Positions 27,961 through 37,411 of a stretch of DNA of 64,000 nt are shown piece after piece; within the stretch, counting starts at the first letter, position 1; each line of letters opens with the position of its first letter. This stretch comes from an uncultured Lachnospiraceae bacterium (GTDB lineage: Bacteria; Bacillota_A; Clostridia; Lachnospirales; Lachnospiraceae), in assembly GCA_910577835.1 (NCBI GenBank), contig CAJTOU010000003.1, positions 62,001-126,000 of the forward strand, given 5' to 3'. A program made the position numbers and the translations under genes. Below the pieces are notes generated by a model, which ran no database searches, was not told where the DNA came from, and saw nothing but the letters and a program-made list of their open reading frames with translations.

Positions 27961-28214
27961 CATTATTTATGGTGATATAAATGGTGAAGTAAAACTCACT
28001 TTCAGATGAAGTAAATGTGCCTATACAAAATAAAAATTAGGTATTATAATAAAATTAATAATAAAGTTGGTCGAGTACAAAAAATATTTCTTAGAGATTT
28101 TTGTTAAAGAAAATGAACGGATAAAGAGAAGAAGGGAGGGGAAAAGCAAAAAGAATTAAGGACAATAAAAACAGAGAGGAGGTTCAGGAAAAAATTATTG
28201 AAGCTGGTATGGTA

Positions 28215-28243
28215 TTGACAATAAAGAGTGAATGATTTAATAT
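28215..28243 (+). promoter_or_regulatory. Sigma-A promoter of tandem paralogue genes
   Basis: TTGACA (28215-28220), 17-bp spacer, TAATAT (28238-28243), about 70 bp before the first of the two paralogous genes. Confidence 0.6.
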
Positions 28244-28313
28244 AATTAAGAAAAAGTTTTATTTAAAAGTAAAAAAATTTTTTAAAATAATTTAGTTTGA
28301 GAGAGAAAAAAAT

Positions 28314-28802
28314 ATGAAAAAATTATTTACAAATAAACAGAAATTTATTTATCGATTTATATTAAATGTTTTAGTGCTTTTTGGGTTTGTTTTATTATAT
28401 AAATACTATCAATCTAGTGTTCATATAAAGATAACGCCGGAAGAGGTAGAGTATATAATGATAAGTGATATAGAAGAGGGAAAAACAGAATTTTTGGATA
28501 TGCAAAGAACAGCAGAAATAATAGAATTGTTTAATGATATGAAACATATAAAAAGAGATTTTAATGGAAACGGTTCAGGAAAATACCCTGCATTTGAGAT
28601 TAAATTGAAAAATGGTGAATTGCTCACGTTGTTTGTAATAGGTACACAGAAATGGAATGTGATTGTGGAAGGGCGTCCATGGCAATGGATAGATTACTGG
28701 GGAGCACCAGATTATGAATATTGGGATATTGTATCCTATATTGGTGAACAGACAGAATGGAGACAATTGTATTCTGAGTTAATAGTTGAACTTTTTAGCT
28801 GA
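28314..28802 (+). CDS. Membrane-anchored protein, tandem paralogue 1
   Basis: A 162-residue protein with a basic start (MKKLFTNKQKF) and one membrane segment (about 13-30), the rest predicted outside. I recognise no family. It is followed at 28842 by a paralogue: the first 36 residues are nearly identical, the middle (about 45-110) has diverged strongly, and the C-terminus shares EGRPWQWIDYWGAPD then YW-I-V. The pattern fits a recent duplication with fast change in the middle domain. Confidence 0.65.
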   Translation: MKKLFTNKQKFIYRFILNVLVLFGFVLLYKYYQSSVHIKITPEEVEYIMISDIEEGKTEFLDMQRTAEIIELFNDMKHIKRDFNGNGSGKYPAFEIKLKNGELLTLFVIGTQKWNVIVEGRPWQWIDYWGAPDYEYWDIVSYIGEQTEWRQLYSELIVELFS

Positions 28803-28841
28803 CAGGAGAGTTTATCTACTCTAAATTGAAAGAGGAAAAAT

Positions 28842-29324
28842 ATGAAAAAGTTATTTACAAATAAACAGAAATTTATTTATCGATTTATATTAAATGTTTT
28901 AGTACTTTTTGGGTGTATTTTATTATATAAATATTATCAATCCAGTGTTCATATAAAGATAAAGCTAGAAGAGGTAGAGTATATACAAATAGGAAGTAAT
29001 TATGGACAGATAAGTGATAATTTAGATAAAGAAGATGATATTAAAAAAATAGTAAAACTGTTTAATAGTATGACACATATAAAAAGAGACCTTACAGGAA
29101 TTGGAACAACAGTAGAGAATCCGTTTATTATTCAATTAATTACAGGAGAAACTATAAGTTTACAGCCCATAGGTGAAGATAAATGGATTGTTAATATTGA
29201 AGGACGTCCATGGCAATGGATTGATTATTGGGGAGCGCCAGACCTTGATTATTGGAATATTGTGGCATATTTTGGAAAGCAATCAGAATTACGGGAGATA
29301 TATGCAGATTTAATTGGAATGTAG
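28842..29324 (+). CDS. Membrane-anchored protein, tandem paralogue 2
   Basis: A 160-residue paralogue of the preceding gene, with the same membrane anchor and the C-terminal EGRPWQWIDYWGAPD block but a different central region (about 45-110). The first 140 bp of the two genes differ at only a handful of positions, indicating recent duplication or gene conversion at the 5' end. The IS110 element lies 149 bp downstream on the other strand. Function unknown. Confidence 0.65.
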   Translation: MKKLFTNKQKFIYRFILNVLVLFGCILLYKYYQSSVHIKIKLEEVEYIQIGSNYGQISDNLDKEDDIKKIVKLFNSMTHIKRDLTGIGTTVENPFIIQLITGETISLQPIGEDKWIVNIEGRPWQWIDYWGAPDLDYWNIVAYFGKQSELREIYADLIGM

Positions 29325-29472
29325 CTGAAAATAGTTGTAAATATTTTGGATAGAAAGACCAACTATTAAAAGTCAAGTAGATTTTGAAAAAAAATTAAAA
29401 AATTTCAGAAATAAAAAACTGCATGACAATAAGGCCTGCACTTCTGCAAACCAAAATCAGTAAAACAAGGCT

Positions 29473-30651
29473 TTACGCTTTTGGAACGTAAGGCTGGTTA
29501 TTTTTCAAAACTGCATAGATGATATAGCACAGTTTTCTTGAAACTGCACCAATACAGGTTAAATGATGTTTGCCTTCGGCTTTCTTTTTCTGATAATAAG
29601 CACTAAGTACAGGGTCTTTAAAAGCAGCAACCAGTGCCGCCTGGAAAATAGCTTTGCGCAGATATGGTGAACCCCGTTTGCTCATGACATTATGTGTGGC
29701 TTCAAATTCACCGGACTGGCTGACAGAAGCATCAATCCCTGCAAAAGCCACCAGCTTTTTTGGACTGTCGAACTTGGAAATATCACCAATCTCACTGATG
29801 ATTGCAGCTCCTGTAACACTGCCGATACCAGTGATTGTAGTAACAGGTGAGTTCAGTTTTTCCATGAACCTTGAAATTTCAGATTCAGTTTCCTTCACCT
29901 GTTTTTCAATAAAGGTAATCTGCTCAATTAATGTTTTGAGCTGGAAAGCAAAGCTGTTTTTGGCAAAGGTAATCCCAAAGGAGCTGGAAGCTGCTGATTT
30001 CAATTGTTCCGCTTTGTCAGCGCCGAGTTTCTGCCTGCTTAAGCGTGCAAGGAGTTCAGCCAGTGTTTCAGAGGAAACAGATTCAAAATCAAGAGGCGAG
30101 GAAAACTTCAGGAGTATTTCTTTTGAAGTTTTACCAAAAATATCAGAAAAAACAGCCTGATATTCAGGAAAAACCTGGTCAAGGACACAAACGACTTTCC
30201 TCTTTAAATCACTGATTGATTCCACGAGATAGGTACGGAACCGGGTAAGTGTTCTTAAAGAAAATAAATCCTCATCCGCAAGACGTGTTTCCACAAACTG
30301 TCCATAACGGATTAAATCCGCAATCAGAACAGAATCAATGATGTCATTTTTACGTTTACGGATTTCGGTACCTCTGCGCCATCCATCAGTCTGGATAGGA
30401 TTTATGACATGCAGAAGGAATCCTTTCTCAAAAAGGAAAGAATAAACAGAAAGCCAGTAATGGCCAGTTGCTTCCATACCAATTTCAAAGCAGGAGGTAT
30501 CAGAAGAATAGGAAGAAATTTTAGTGAAGAGAGCCTGTCCACCCTCAGAAGTATTCGGGAAAGAAAAAGCTTTGAATATAATCTTGCCGGAATCATCCAT
30601 CATGGAAGCAACATGATTATTTTTACCAATATCAATGCCAATAAAAAACAT
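29473..30651 (-). CDS. IS110-family transposase (RuvC-like DEDD recombinase)
   Basis: A 392-residue recombinase. The N-terminal RuvC-like domain has GIDIGKN (first Asp), FEIGMEATGHYW (Glu) and KRKNDIIDSVLIADLI (two Asp), i.e. a complete DEDD set; a coiled middle (about 225-265) leads to the C-terminal Tnp_20 domain with ITGIGSVTGAAII, AFAGIDASVSQSGEF and SKRGSPYLRKAIF, which carries the serine-containing block. I start at ATG 30651, preceded by AGAGGTGG; a GTG at 30660 is in that site. The gene is uninterrupted and could be active. Confidence 0.95.
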   Translation of the reverse strand: MFFIGIDIGKNNHVASMMDDSGKIIFKAFSFPNTSEGGQALFTKISSYSSDTSCFEIGMEATGHYWLSVYSFLFEKGFLLHVINPIQTDGWRRGTEIRKRKNDIIDSVLIADLIRYGQFVETRLADEDLFSLRTLTRFRTYLVESISDLKRKVVCVLDQVFPEYQAVFSDIFGKTSKEILLKFSSPLDFESVSSETLAELLARLSRQKLGADKAEQLKSAASSSFGITFAKNSFAFQLKTLIEQITFIEKQVKETESEISRFMEKLNSPVTTITGIGSVTGAAIISEIGDISKFDSPKKLVAFAGIDASVSQSGEFEATHNVMSKRGSPYLRKAIFQAALVAAFKDPVLSAYYQKKKAEGKHHLTCIGAVSRKLCYIIYAVLKNNQPYVPKA

Positions 30652-30689
30652 AAAAACCACCTCTGAAAAAGATTTTAGATTGTGAGAGC

Positions 30690-30880
30690 GCTCATCTGAT
30701 AAACGTCACTACCTTGTGCAAAATACGGAGAAAGGTCAAAGGACCGTCAACATCCAACTCATACGCAAACAGCTTATCAGAGAGAGGGACCAGTCTTTCA
30801 AGTACGAGTATGAAAGCCCAAGGAAAAAACGGTCAGCCTCTCAATCTAATAAAACTATTATCTCCTATCAGACAGGAGAT
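30690..30880 (-). ncRNA. Candidate IS110 bridge RNA
   Basis: The non-coding left flank of the transposase folds on the minus strand into a 5' hairpin and two larger domains. The hairpin is TCTCCT/AGGAGA (30861-30866 with 30874-30879). Domain 1 is closed by GAGAGGGACC with GGTCAGCCTCTC (30782-30791 with 30831-30842) and contains CTTTCA/TGAAAG (30795-30800 with 30811-30816). Domain 2 is closed by a perfect 8-bp stem TCTGATAA/TTATCAGA (30695-30702 with 30774-30781) and contains GGTC/GACC. A 5' stem-loop followed by two internal loops is the architecture reported for bridge RNAs of IS110 elements, which specify target and donor DNA. Boundaries and guide bases are not determined. Confidence 0.5.
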
Positions 30881-30965
30881 GTAAAGAAAAAATAGAAAAC
30901 ATAAAGAATAGGTTTATAGGTTTCCCTATTGAATAACCTAAATACATTATACAAGGAAAATGGAG

Positions 30966-32058
30966 ATGAGAGAAGAAAGGTATTATAAAATAAATAAAAA
31001 AATATGTATATTGCTTGCAAGTATATTAGTTTTTATAAAAAAATAATGGATATGCAGCAATAACTGTAGGAGGAAGTTCCCAAGGAGCATATCAGAGCAT
31101 TGGTTCTTGCCAGCAAAAAGATAGAACTTGCACTATTCTTATAAGTAAGTTTATAGACTATTTGAAAGCATATGCTGGAAGTTATGTAAGTGTAAAATTT
31201 AATTATAAAGATAGTTCAGCATGGGAGCAAGACATGAAGCCAGGAATTTGGTCAAATGACAGTATTGATGATGTAAATTTTATGATTTTTTCTGGACATG
31301 GATATAAAAAAGGAAAAGCATGTTCATATAATACATTACATTACTACAATTTAAATTCGTTTACAGATTTCCATCCTTCATCGAATGAGGGAATGTCAGA
31401 TGCAAATCTAACCATCAAAGAGGCTGAATGGGAAAGTCAGGAACAGCTACAAGGTGGGTTGCTACATATTCCTGTAATTTTTTAAATACAGAGGATTCTT
31501 ATTGTAGAAATATGATGCAGGGAATAAATATAATGATGGGTTTTTCTTCTACAATGTATATTAATAGCAGAAAATTTTTTAAAAGAAAATGGGTTATTGC
31601 CAGATGAATTTTCATACAGCGGTATAGGATATGATACATTAACCGACTTATCTCATCCAGAAGATGAAATAATTATAGCAAAACAGATTTATTTTAGTCG
31701 AAATATTGACAATATTGAGGTAGATGGAAATTCAAAAATATATGTTTCTATTGACAGTAATGGAAAGATTTCAGAAGCATATTCCGCTTACAGGGATGTG
31801 GATGACAGGGTTTCGGTTAATGAAGTCATTGAATTAGGGGAAGCAGTTGATAAAGTGTTAAATTCAAAAGGGTTTATCGCTGTGGAAGAAAATGCTGACA
31901 AAGTGGTTTTGGAAAATGTAGAAATTATATACTGGGAGGATTCGGCAGAATTCAGTACAAATTCCACCATTCAGCCAGTATATAAAATTACAGGGAAGTC
32001 TTATCAGGGTGAAAATATAATCGGAGAATTTGAAGCAATAGAATCAGCCGTCAGGTAA
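30966..32058 (+). pseudogene. Secreted clan-CD-peptidase-like protein, multiply frameshifted
   Basis: Reading all frames gives one broken gene. ATG 30966 starts a signal peptide (KKICILLASILVFIK) that runs into a stop at an A7 tract near 31034; with A6 it continues into NGYAAITVGGSSQGAY and the 31162-31450 segment. This contains FMIFSGHGY, like the histidine block of caspase-fold (clan CD) peptidases. A shift near 31450 leads to RWVATYSCNFLN, resembling the cysteine block, and another near 31570 leads to AENFLKENGLLPDEF and the 31597-32058 frame, a C-terminal domain of about 150 residues. At least three shifts make it inactive as it stands. It resembles DUF6345-type proteins, from memory. Confidence 0.6.
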
Positions 32059-32889
32059 TACCTGTTCAAGTTTTGAACGTGATAAAATTTTTTCATCACA
32101 CTCCTCCAGAATTTCTTCATCAACTGTAATGATATAATAAAAAATACTGACATTCCATTCTGAAAAATACCGTGCGTAGATTCTCCCTTTCATGGGAATA
32201 ACAGCAAATTCAGAGGAAGGTTTATAATTAGGACTGCCATATTGCAGATAGGACATAACATTCTGCCTTGCAGTATGGCAGGCATGATTTACCATAATAT
32301 CAGAATCTATCCGTGTCCACCCGTCAAACCCAGAATAAGAAATATCTTCTTTTATCTCCGTAATCTCACAATCAAAGATAAAATCTTCTTGGGATAATCC
32401 AAAATCTTGCAGAACAAGCCAGTAAAAATCAAATTCTGGTACAGATATCACTTCTCTTTTATTAATGTTTCCGTCAGAATCAAAACCATAGCTTTTTCCA
32501 CTGCTGTCACTGACAAGATATGCTCCATAAAATCCATTAAAATATGGAGATTTTTCATCAAAAAGCCTGCTGCATCCATTCAGCAGCGAAAATGCAGGGA
32601 AATTATAGAGGATTGTCAGAGACAGATTTTTATTTCCCATATAGCTCTGAAACCCTTTATTATCCACAAACGTCATTACAAAGGGATACCAGTCTGTTTT
32701 CCATGTAGCCAGACCTCCCGGAATATGAATATCAAAGCCTTTTTCTTCCATAAGGCTTTCTTTTTTCATATGTCCGCTGTATACAGACATGACAAGCAGA
32801 CTCCGAAGATATATGGCAGGAGGAGTGAGCAGAAAAAGAAAAACAGATAATATTACAATTATGCATTTTACAGGAACTTTTTTCTTCAT
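32044..32889 (-). CDS. Membrane-anchored protein of unknown function
   Basis: A 281-residue protein with a basic start (MKKKVPVK) and one hydrophobic segment (CIIVILSVFLFLLTPPAIYL); the rest is predicted extracytoplasmic. I see no recognisable domain. ATG 32889 is preferred because AAGGA lies about 11 nt upstream; the frame continues to 32955. Its end overlaps the end of the convergent broken peptidase-like gene by 15 bp. Confidence 0.6.
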   Translation of the reverse strand: MKKKVPVKCIIVILSVFLFLLTPPAIYLRSLLVMSVYSGHMKKESLMEEKGFDIHIPGGLATWKTDWYPFVMTFVDNKGFQSYMGNKNLSLTILYNFPAFSLLNGCSRLFDEKSPYFNGFYGAYLVSDSSGKSYGFDSDGNINKREVISVPEFDFYWLVLQDFGLSQEDFIFDCEITEIKEDISYSGFDGWTRIDSDIMVNHACHTARQNVMSYLQYGSPNYKPSSEFAVIPMKGRIYARYFSEWNVSIFYYIITVDEEILEECDEKILSRSKLEQVLPDG

Positions 32890-33022
32890 AAATTTAAAAT
32901 CCTTTTTGATAAATTGAAATATTTTACAGTTTTGACGAAAACGCTGATGATTCATAATCTAGCATGAGATTTGTATATTGTCAATATTTTTCCAACTTTT
33001 CAGGTTTGAATTAACTGTTTAC

Positions 33023-33051
33023 TTGAAAGTTTTCGGGCTTCATGATAAAAT
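33023..33051 (+). promoter_or_regulatory. Candidate sigma-A promoter
   Basis: TTGAAA (33023-33028), 17-bp spacer, TAAAAT (33046-33051), 90 bp before the zinc-ribbon gene. Confidence 0.5.
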
Positions 33052-33141
33052 TATACTGCTGAGAATAGCTGACAAAAATGTGAAATAAAAAATATTAATC
33101 AAAACATAGTTTTGCATTTTATAAACTGAAATGGAGGTTTT

Positions 33142-34287
33142 ATGTTAGATTACAAATGTCCGAACTGTGGCAGGCTATTAGGATATAAAGGTCTGTGCTG
33201 GCAATGTCAGTCAGAAGAGGAGAGAAAAGAGGTTTTTGGGATGACGCCGGAGCAGCGGCGTGAAAAAATGGCACATCTCATTGCCAATATTGATAAAATC
33301 AGCGATTTAAATGAGGAATACAATGATTTTTGGAAACTTCTTTCCTGTCTTGGCGTCTGCCCGCCGGAGCTTCAGAGAGCCGCATTACAGAAGGAAGTAT
33401 TCTATCCTCCTGCTCTTTATTATCATGCGCCAAAAGATGTGCGTGACACCCTGATACGGCTTCTGAATGAAACTGACAAATCAATGACAGCCTCACATCT
33501 TATGGAATGTATCGCCATGCAGGGAGACGACGTATCTTTAAAAGCCCTGCTCGCTTTAGAGAAGAATCCCCGTGAATGGAGAGAAGCCCTGTATGTAGAC
33601 CCTTCTGTATATGCCCAGTGCGGGGGCTGGACCTTCAATAAAGAAGGAGAGCGCCGCGACCTGAATTATAATATGTGCTATCCTATGGTAAAAAAATCAG
33701 AAAATAAAAAACCGGTAATAAAGGAAACTGGTAAAACGGGTAAAAAAATGCTTCCAGAGGCCGCTGTTATCGGAAGAGCACGACGGGATAAGTGCTCAAA
33801 CTGTGGCTGTATCATGATGGATATGCTGGTTCTTGACGGAAGAGATGAGAGGCTTGAATTTTTGGGGATTGACGGAATCATTACCGCAAGTTGCTGCCCA
33901 AGCTGTGTCTGTTTTACTGAAAGTTCATTTTCAAAATTTGAACTTGATGGAAGCAGCGCTCCATTAAAAGATACTTTGATTATTCAGAATGTTGAAAACT
34001 ATTGTGAAGAGGAAGATATTAAAGAGTTGTCAGACAATTTGTGGGAGCTTGGGAAAACTCTCGTTCCGGTATTTTACGGGGCGTATTATGAAGACGTGAA
34101 TACAATAGGAGGTTTTGCAAACTGGATTCAGGACTGGAACTATGTTTCCTGTCCGGAGTGTGAAAAGCCGATGATGCTGCTTGCACAGATTCAGTGGGAG
34201 ACTGTGCAGCTGAACTGCGAGGGTACATTATATATAGAAATCTGCCCGGAGTGCCGGATAGCCTCCATGCATCATCAGCAGACATAA
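33142..34287 (+). CDS. Zinc-ribbon protein of unknown function
   Basis: A 381-residue cytoplasmic protein with many CxxC knuckles: CPNC and CWQC at the N-terminus (5-22), CSNCGC, CCPSC in the middle (about 217-255) and two CPEC motifs near the C-terminus, consistent with two or three structural zinc sites. The region between about 50 and 160 is helical. The C-terminal ANWIQDWNYVSCPEC block hints at a DUF1963-like relationship, which is uncertain. The DEAD-box helicase gene begins 22 bp downstream, so the two are probably cotranscribed, suggesting but not proving an RNA-linked role. Confidence 0.65.
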   Translation: MLDYKCPNCGRLLGYKGLCWQCQSEEERKEVFGMTPEQRREKMAHLIANIDKISDLNEEYNDFWKLLSCLGVCPPELQRAALQKEVFYPPALYYHAPKDVRDTLIRLLNETDKSMTASHLMECIAMQGDDVSLKALLALEKNPREWREALYVDPSVYAQCGGWTFNKEGERRDLNYNMCYPMVKKSENKKPVIKETGKTGKKMLPEAAVIGRARRDKCSNCGCIMMDMLVLDGRDERLEFLGIDGIITASCCPSCVCFTESSFSKFELDGSSAPLKDTLIIQNVENYCEEEDIKELSDNLWELGKTLVPVFYGAYYEDVNTIGGFANWIQDWNYVSCPECEKPMMLLAQIQWETVQLNCEGTLYIEICPECRIASMHHQQT

Positions 34288-34309
34288 CGACTTATTAAAA
34301 GGAGACAGA

Positions 34310-35824
34310 ATGGATATTTTAAATTTGGAACAGGACATGATTGACAAAAGAATTGTACGGGCAGTAAAGGAAATGGGCTTTCAGCATTTTTCGCCTATTC
34401 AGGAGCAGTCCATACCGGAAATACTCGCGGGAAAAGATGTTATAGGACAGGCACAGACAGGCACAGGTAAAACTGCGGCATTTGGAATTCCACTGTTACA
34501 GGCAGTTGACCCTGATACAAAGGGCATGCAGGGGCTGGTACTCTGTCCTACCAGAGAGCTTGCCATGCAGGCGGCAGAGGAGCTTCGAAAATTTGCGAAA
34601 TATATGTCGGGCATACGTGTGCTCGCAGTATATGGCGGGCAGGAAATCTACAAACAGATTAAAAGCTTAAAAGGCAATGTACAGATTATTGTGGGAACTC
34701 CGGGGCGTGTTATGGACCATCTGCGCAGACATACGATTAAGCTGGACAGGCTGAAAATGGTTGTTCTCGACGAAGCCGACGAAATGCTGGATATGGGTTT
34801 TCGTGAGGATATGGAGGAAATTCTATCCCAAATTCCAAACGGGCATCAAACCGTATTATTTTCTGCAACTATGCCAAAGGCCATTTTAAATATCACCGGC
34901 CAGTTCCAGAAAAACCCGATTTTGATTAAAACCGTAAAAAAAGAGCTTACAGTTCAAACCATTAAGCAGTATTATTATCATGTCAGAAAAGAGGATAAAA
35001 AGGAAGCTGCTGCAAGACTTTTGGAATATTATGCGCCAAAGCGTACTCTTATTTTCTGCAATACGAAAAAAATGGTGGAGGAGCTTGCCGAAGAGCTGAA
35101 ATCAAGAGGCTTTTTTGCAGAAGGGCTTCACGGGGATTTGACACAGAATGTCAGGGACAGAGTGATGGATTCCTTTAAAACCGGAACTGCCCAGGTTTTA
35201 ATCGCTACGGATGTAGCGGCGCGTGGACTTGATATTGACGATGTAGAGGCGGTCATTAACTATGATGTTCCACAGGATATTGAATATTATGTTCACAGAA
35301 TCGGAAGAACCGGAAGAGCAGGCCGTTCGGGGCGTTCCTTTACACTGGTTTCGGGAAAAGAAATTTTTAAAATCCATGATATTGAAAAGGTCTGCAAATC
35401 AAAAATGAAGGAGCGGACTGTTCCAACGGCGGCAGATATTGAGGTGGTAAAGTCAAAAAAGATACTGGATGAAGTGACTGAAATTATGAACAGTCAGAAT
35501 CTGAGAGAAGCCACCAGAATGATATCTTCAAGAATGGAGGAGGAAGCCTGTACTGCGCTGGAGCTTGCGGCTGGGTTTTTAAAGTTGCACCTCGGAGAAG
35601 AAAAAGAAGATATTCAGCCGGATAAATATATTGTGCCACGAAAAAAGAAACGGTACGGGGATGAATGGAAAAACGGAAAACGTGAGAAAAGCAGAGGATT
35701 TAAGAGTGGATTTAAGTATTCTGACAAAGAAAAGGAAGGTCAGAGGCAAAAAAAGAAAAATACAAGAAAAAAAGTATTTCAGAACAGAAATACCGGAAAG
35801 AGAAGTAAAGAAAATTATAAATAG
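34310..35824 (+). CDS. DEAD-box ATP-dependent RNA helicase
   Basis: A 504-residue helicase with all core motifs: Q motif (FSPIQEQSIP), AQTGTGKTAAF, PTRELAMQ, GTPGRV, DEAD (VVLDEADEML), SAT, IATDVAARGLDI and HRIGRTGRAGRSG. After the two RecA-like domains (1 to about 365) comes a helical region and a strongly basic, low-complexity tail (about 440-504) likely to bind RNA. It is closest to the CshA-type group that unwinds RNA in ribosome assembly, decay or cold adaptation. A terminator follows. Confidence 0.95.
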   Translation: MDILNLEQDMIDKRIVRAVKEMGFQHFSPIQEQSIPEILAGKDVIGQAQTGTGKTAAFGIPLLQAVDPDTKGMQGLVLCPTRELAMQAAEELRKFAKYMSGIRVLAVYGGQEIYKQIKSLKGNVQIIVGTPGRVMDHLRRHTIKLDRLKMVVLDEADEMLDMGFREDMEEILSQIPNGHQTVLFSATMPKAILNITGQFQKNPILIKTVKKELTVQTIKQYYYHVRKEDKKEAAARLLEYYAPKRTLIFCNTKKMVEELAEELKSRGFFAEGLHGDLTQNVRDRVMDSFKTGTAQVLIATDVAARGLDIDDVEAVINYDVPQDIEYYVHRIGRTGRAGRSGRSFTLVSGKEIFKIHDIEKVCKSKMKERTVPTAADIEVVKSKKILDEVTEIMNSQNLREATRMISSRMEEEACTALELAAGFLKLHLGEEKEDIQPDKYIVPRKKKRYGDEWKNGKREKSRGFKSGFKYSDKEKEGQRQKKKNTRKKVFQNRNTGKRSKENYK

Positions 35825-35853
35825 ATTTTACATTTAAGTGATTCATTTTTTAC

Positions 35854-35900
35854 AAAGGGCAACGTCTTGCTTTACCGGAGCAAAGGCGTTACCCTTTTTG
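35854..35900 (+). terminator. Terminator of the helicase gene
   Basis: AAGGGCAACG pairs with CGTTACCCTT (one wobble), with an inner CTTTGCTCC-like stem, followed by TTTTTG. It lies 30 bp after the helicase stop codon. Confidence 0.8.
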
Positions 35901-35969
35901 TATGCTGTTATAAACAGGCTGTTGCAGAATAAAGCATGATTGCAAAAGTTACACATTGTCTGTATAATT

Positions 35970-36725
35970 TTAACGTTTTAGCTTTCCAAGAAACTCCTGC
36001 ATTCTTGTATGCTCTGACTGAAATACCTCTTCTGGTGTTCCCTGTACAGCAATTACGCCTTTATCCATAAAAATAATCCGGTCAGAAATATTTCTGGCAA
36101 ATTCCATTTCATGAGTAACAATTACCATGGTCATTTTTGTCTCTGCCAGAGCTTTAATCACTTTTAATACCTCTCCGGTCAGTTCAGGGTCAAGCGCTGA
36201 GGTTGGCTCATCAAAAAACAGCACCTTCGGCTTTAAGGCCAGCGCTCTCGCAATCGCCACTCTCTGCTGCTGTCCGCCGGAAAGCTGATATGGATAATAG
36301 TCCTCCTTATCGGAAAGACCCATCTGGGCCAGCAGATTTTTGGCTTCCTGATATACCTCATTTTTTTTGCGTTTCTGCACATGGATTGGTGCATCTGTAA
36401 TGTTTTTCATTACTGTAAAATGCGGAAATAAATTAAAATTTTGAAATACCAGCCCAAAGATACTTTTTATCTCATTCAGCCTCGCGGGCTTTTCATATAC
36501 TGTTTTATTATTCACAATCGTTGCCGCAGATTTCTCAAGATAGCTCAAATCACCGCAGTCCATGGTTTCAAGCAAAGTAGCACACCGCAGCAGAGTAGAT
36601 TTACCGGAGCCGGAGGGGCCGATAATAGAAACAACCTCCCCCTGATTTACCTGCAAGGAAATATCCTTCAGTACCTCCAGACTGCCAAATGACTTTTTTA
36701 CATGGTTCATTTTCAGATATACCAT
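35970..36725 (-). CDS. Polar amino acid ABC transporter, ATPase
   Basis: A 251-residue GlnQ/HisP-type ATPase with Walker A GPSGSGKST, Q-loop FQNFNLFPH, signature LSGGQQQR, Walker B VLFFDEPTSALD and switch His VTHEME. It powers uptake by the permease and binding protein encoded upstream (minus strand), the three genes forming one operon in the order binding protein, permease, ATPase. AGGAGG lies 6 nt before the ATG. Confidence 0.94.
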   Translation of the reverse strand: MVYLKMNHVKKSFGSLEVLKDISLQVNQGEVVSIIGPSGSGKSTLLRCATLLETMDCGDLSYLEKSAATIVNNKTVYEKPARLNEIKSIFGLVFQNFNLFPHFTVMKNITDAPIHVQKRKKNEVYQEAKNLLAQMGLSDKEDYYPYQLSGGQQQRVAIARALALKPKVLFFDEPTSALDPELTGEVLKVIKALAETKMTMVIVTHEMEFARNISDRIIFMDKGVIAVQGTPEEVFQSEHTRMQEFLGKLKR

Positions 36726-36751
36726 AACAATCCTCCTAGCGAAATTTCCTT

Positions 36752-37399
36752 CTATCGGTAATAATTCATCCGCTTCTCAATCCATTCCATAATTATGGAA
36801 ACCAGCAGATTAAACACATAGTAGAACAGTGCCGCAATTGCAAACGGCATAAGCGTCGTTTCTCTGGCCGCAATCTGTTTTGCAATACTGAACATTTCCA
36901 TATAAGAAAGAGAAAATGCAAGCGAAGTATCCTTTACCAGTGTAATAATTTCATTTGTCACAGAAGGAAGAATAATCTTTATTACCTGTGGGAGAATGAT
37001 TTTCATAAAAGTCTGTATTCTGTTATATCCCAAAATTCCGGCAGCTTCATACTGTCCTTTTGGAATCGCTTCTATTCCCGAACGGTAAATTTCTGCAAAA
37101 TAGGCGGAATAATTTATTACAAATCCTACAATAATGGCAGGATAACGCCAGTTTCCAATAGAAAATCCAAATAAATAATAAGGGGCGAAATAAACTACCA
37201 TCAACTGAAGCATTAATGGAGTGCCCCGAAGCACAGAAATATAGAATCGGGCAATTGCCTGCAACAGTTTATTTTTTGACATTCTGCCAAATGCAATCAA
37301 AAATCCAAGCGGCAGTGAAAAAATCAGAGTCAGAAAGAAGATACCGACAGAGCGTTCCATTCCTTCAGCCATTGAGGAAAGTATTACGGAAAAACTCAT
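36752..37399 (-). CDS. Polar amino acid ABC transporter, permease
   Basis: A 215-residue inner-membrane permease of the HisM/GlnP type with about five membrane segments and the ATPase-contact loop YEAAGILGYNRIQTF (about 117-131). A single permease gene implies a homodimer. It sits 12 bp after the binding-protein gene and 26 bp before the ATPase gene. Confidence 0.92.
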   Translation of the reverse strand: MSFSVILSSMAEGMERSVGIFFLTLIFSLPLGFLIAFGRMSKNKLLQAIARFYISVLRGTPLMLQLMVVYFAPYYLFGFSIGNWRYPAIIVGFVINYSAYFAEIYRSGIEAIPKGQYEAAGILGYNRIQTFMKIILPQVIKIILPSVTNEIITLVKDTSLAFSLSYMEMFSIAKQIAARETTLMPFAIAALFYYVFNLLVSIIMEWIEKRMNYYR

Positions 37400-37411
37400 T
37401 TCAGGACTCCT

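Larger units (their letters stand above)
29400..30950 (-). mobile_element. IS110-family insertion sequence (ends approximate)
   Basis: One intact DEDD-type transposase gene on the minus strand, preceded by a structured non-coding stretch of about 230 bp and followed by about 70 bp before flanking sequence. As in this family I see no terminal inverted repeats or clear target duplication, so the ends are estimates. It lies between the tandem paralogues and the frameshifted peptidase-like gene in the accessory region. Confidence 0.75.
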
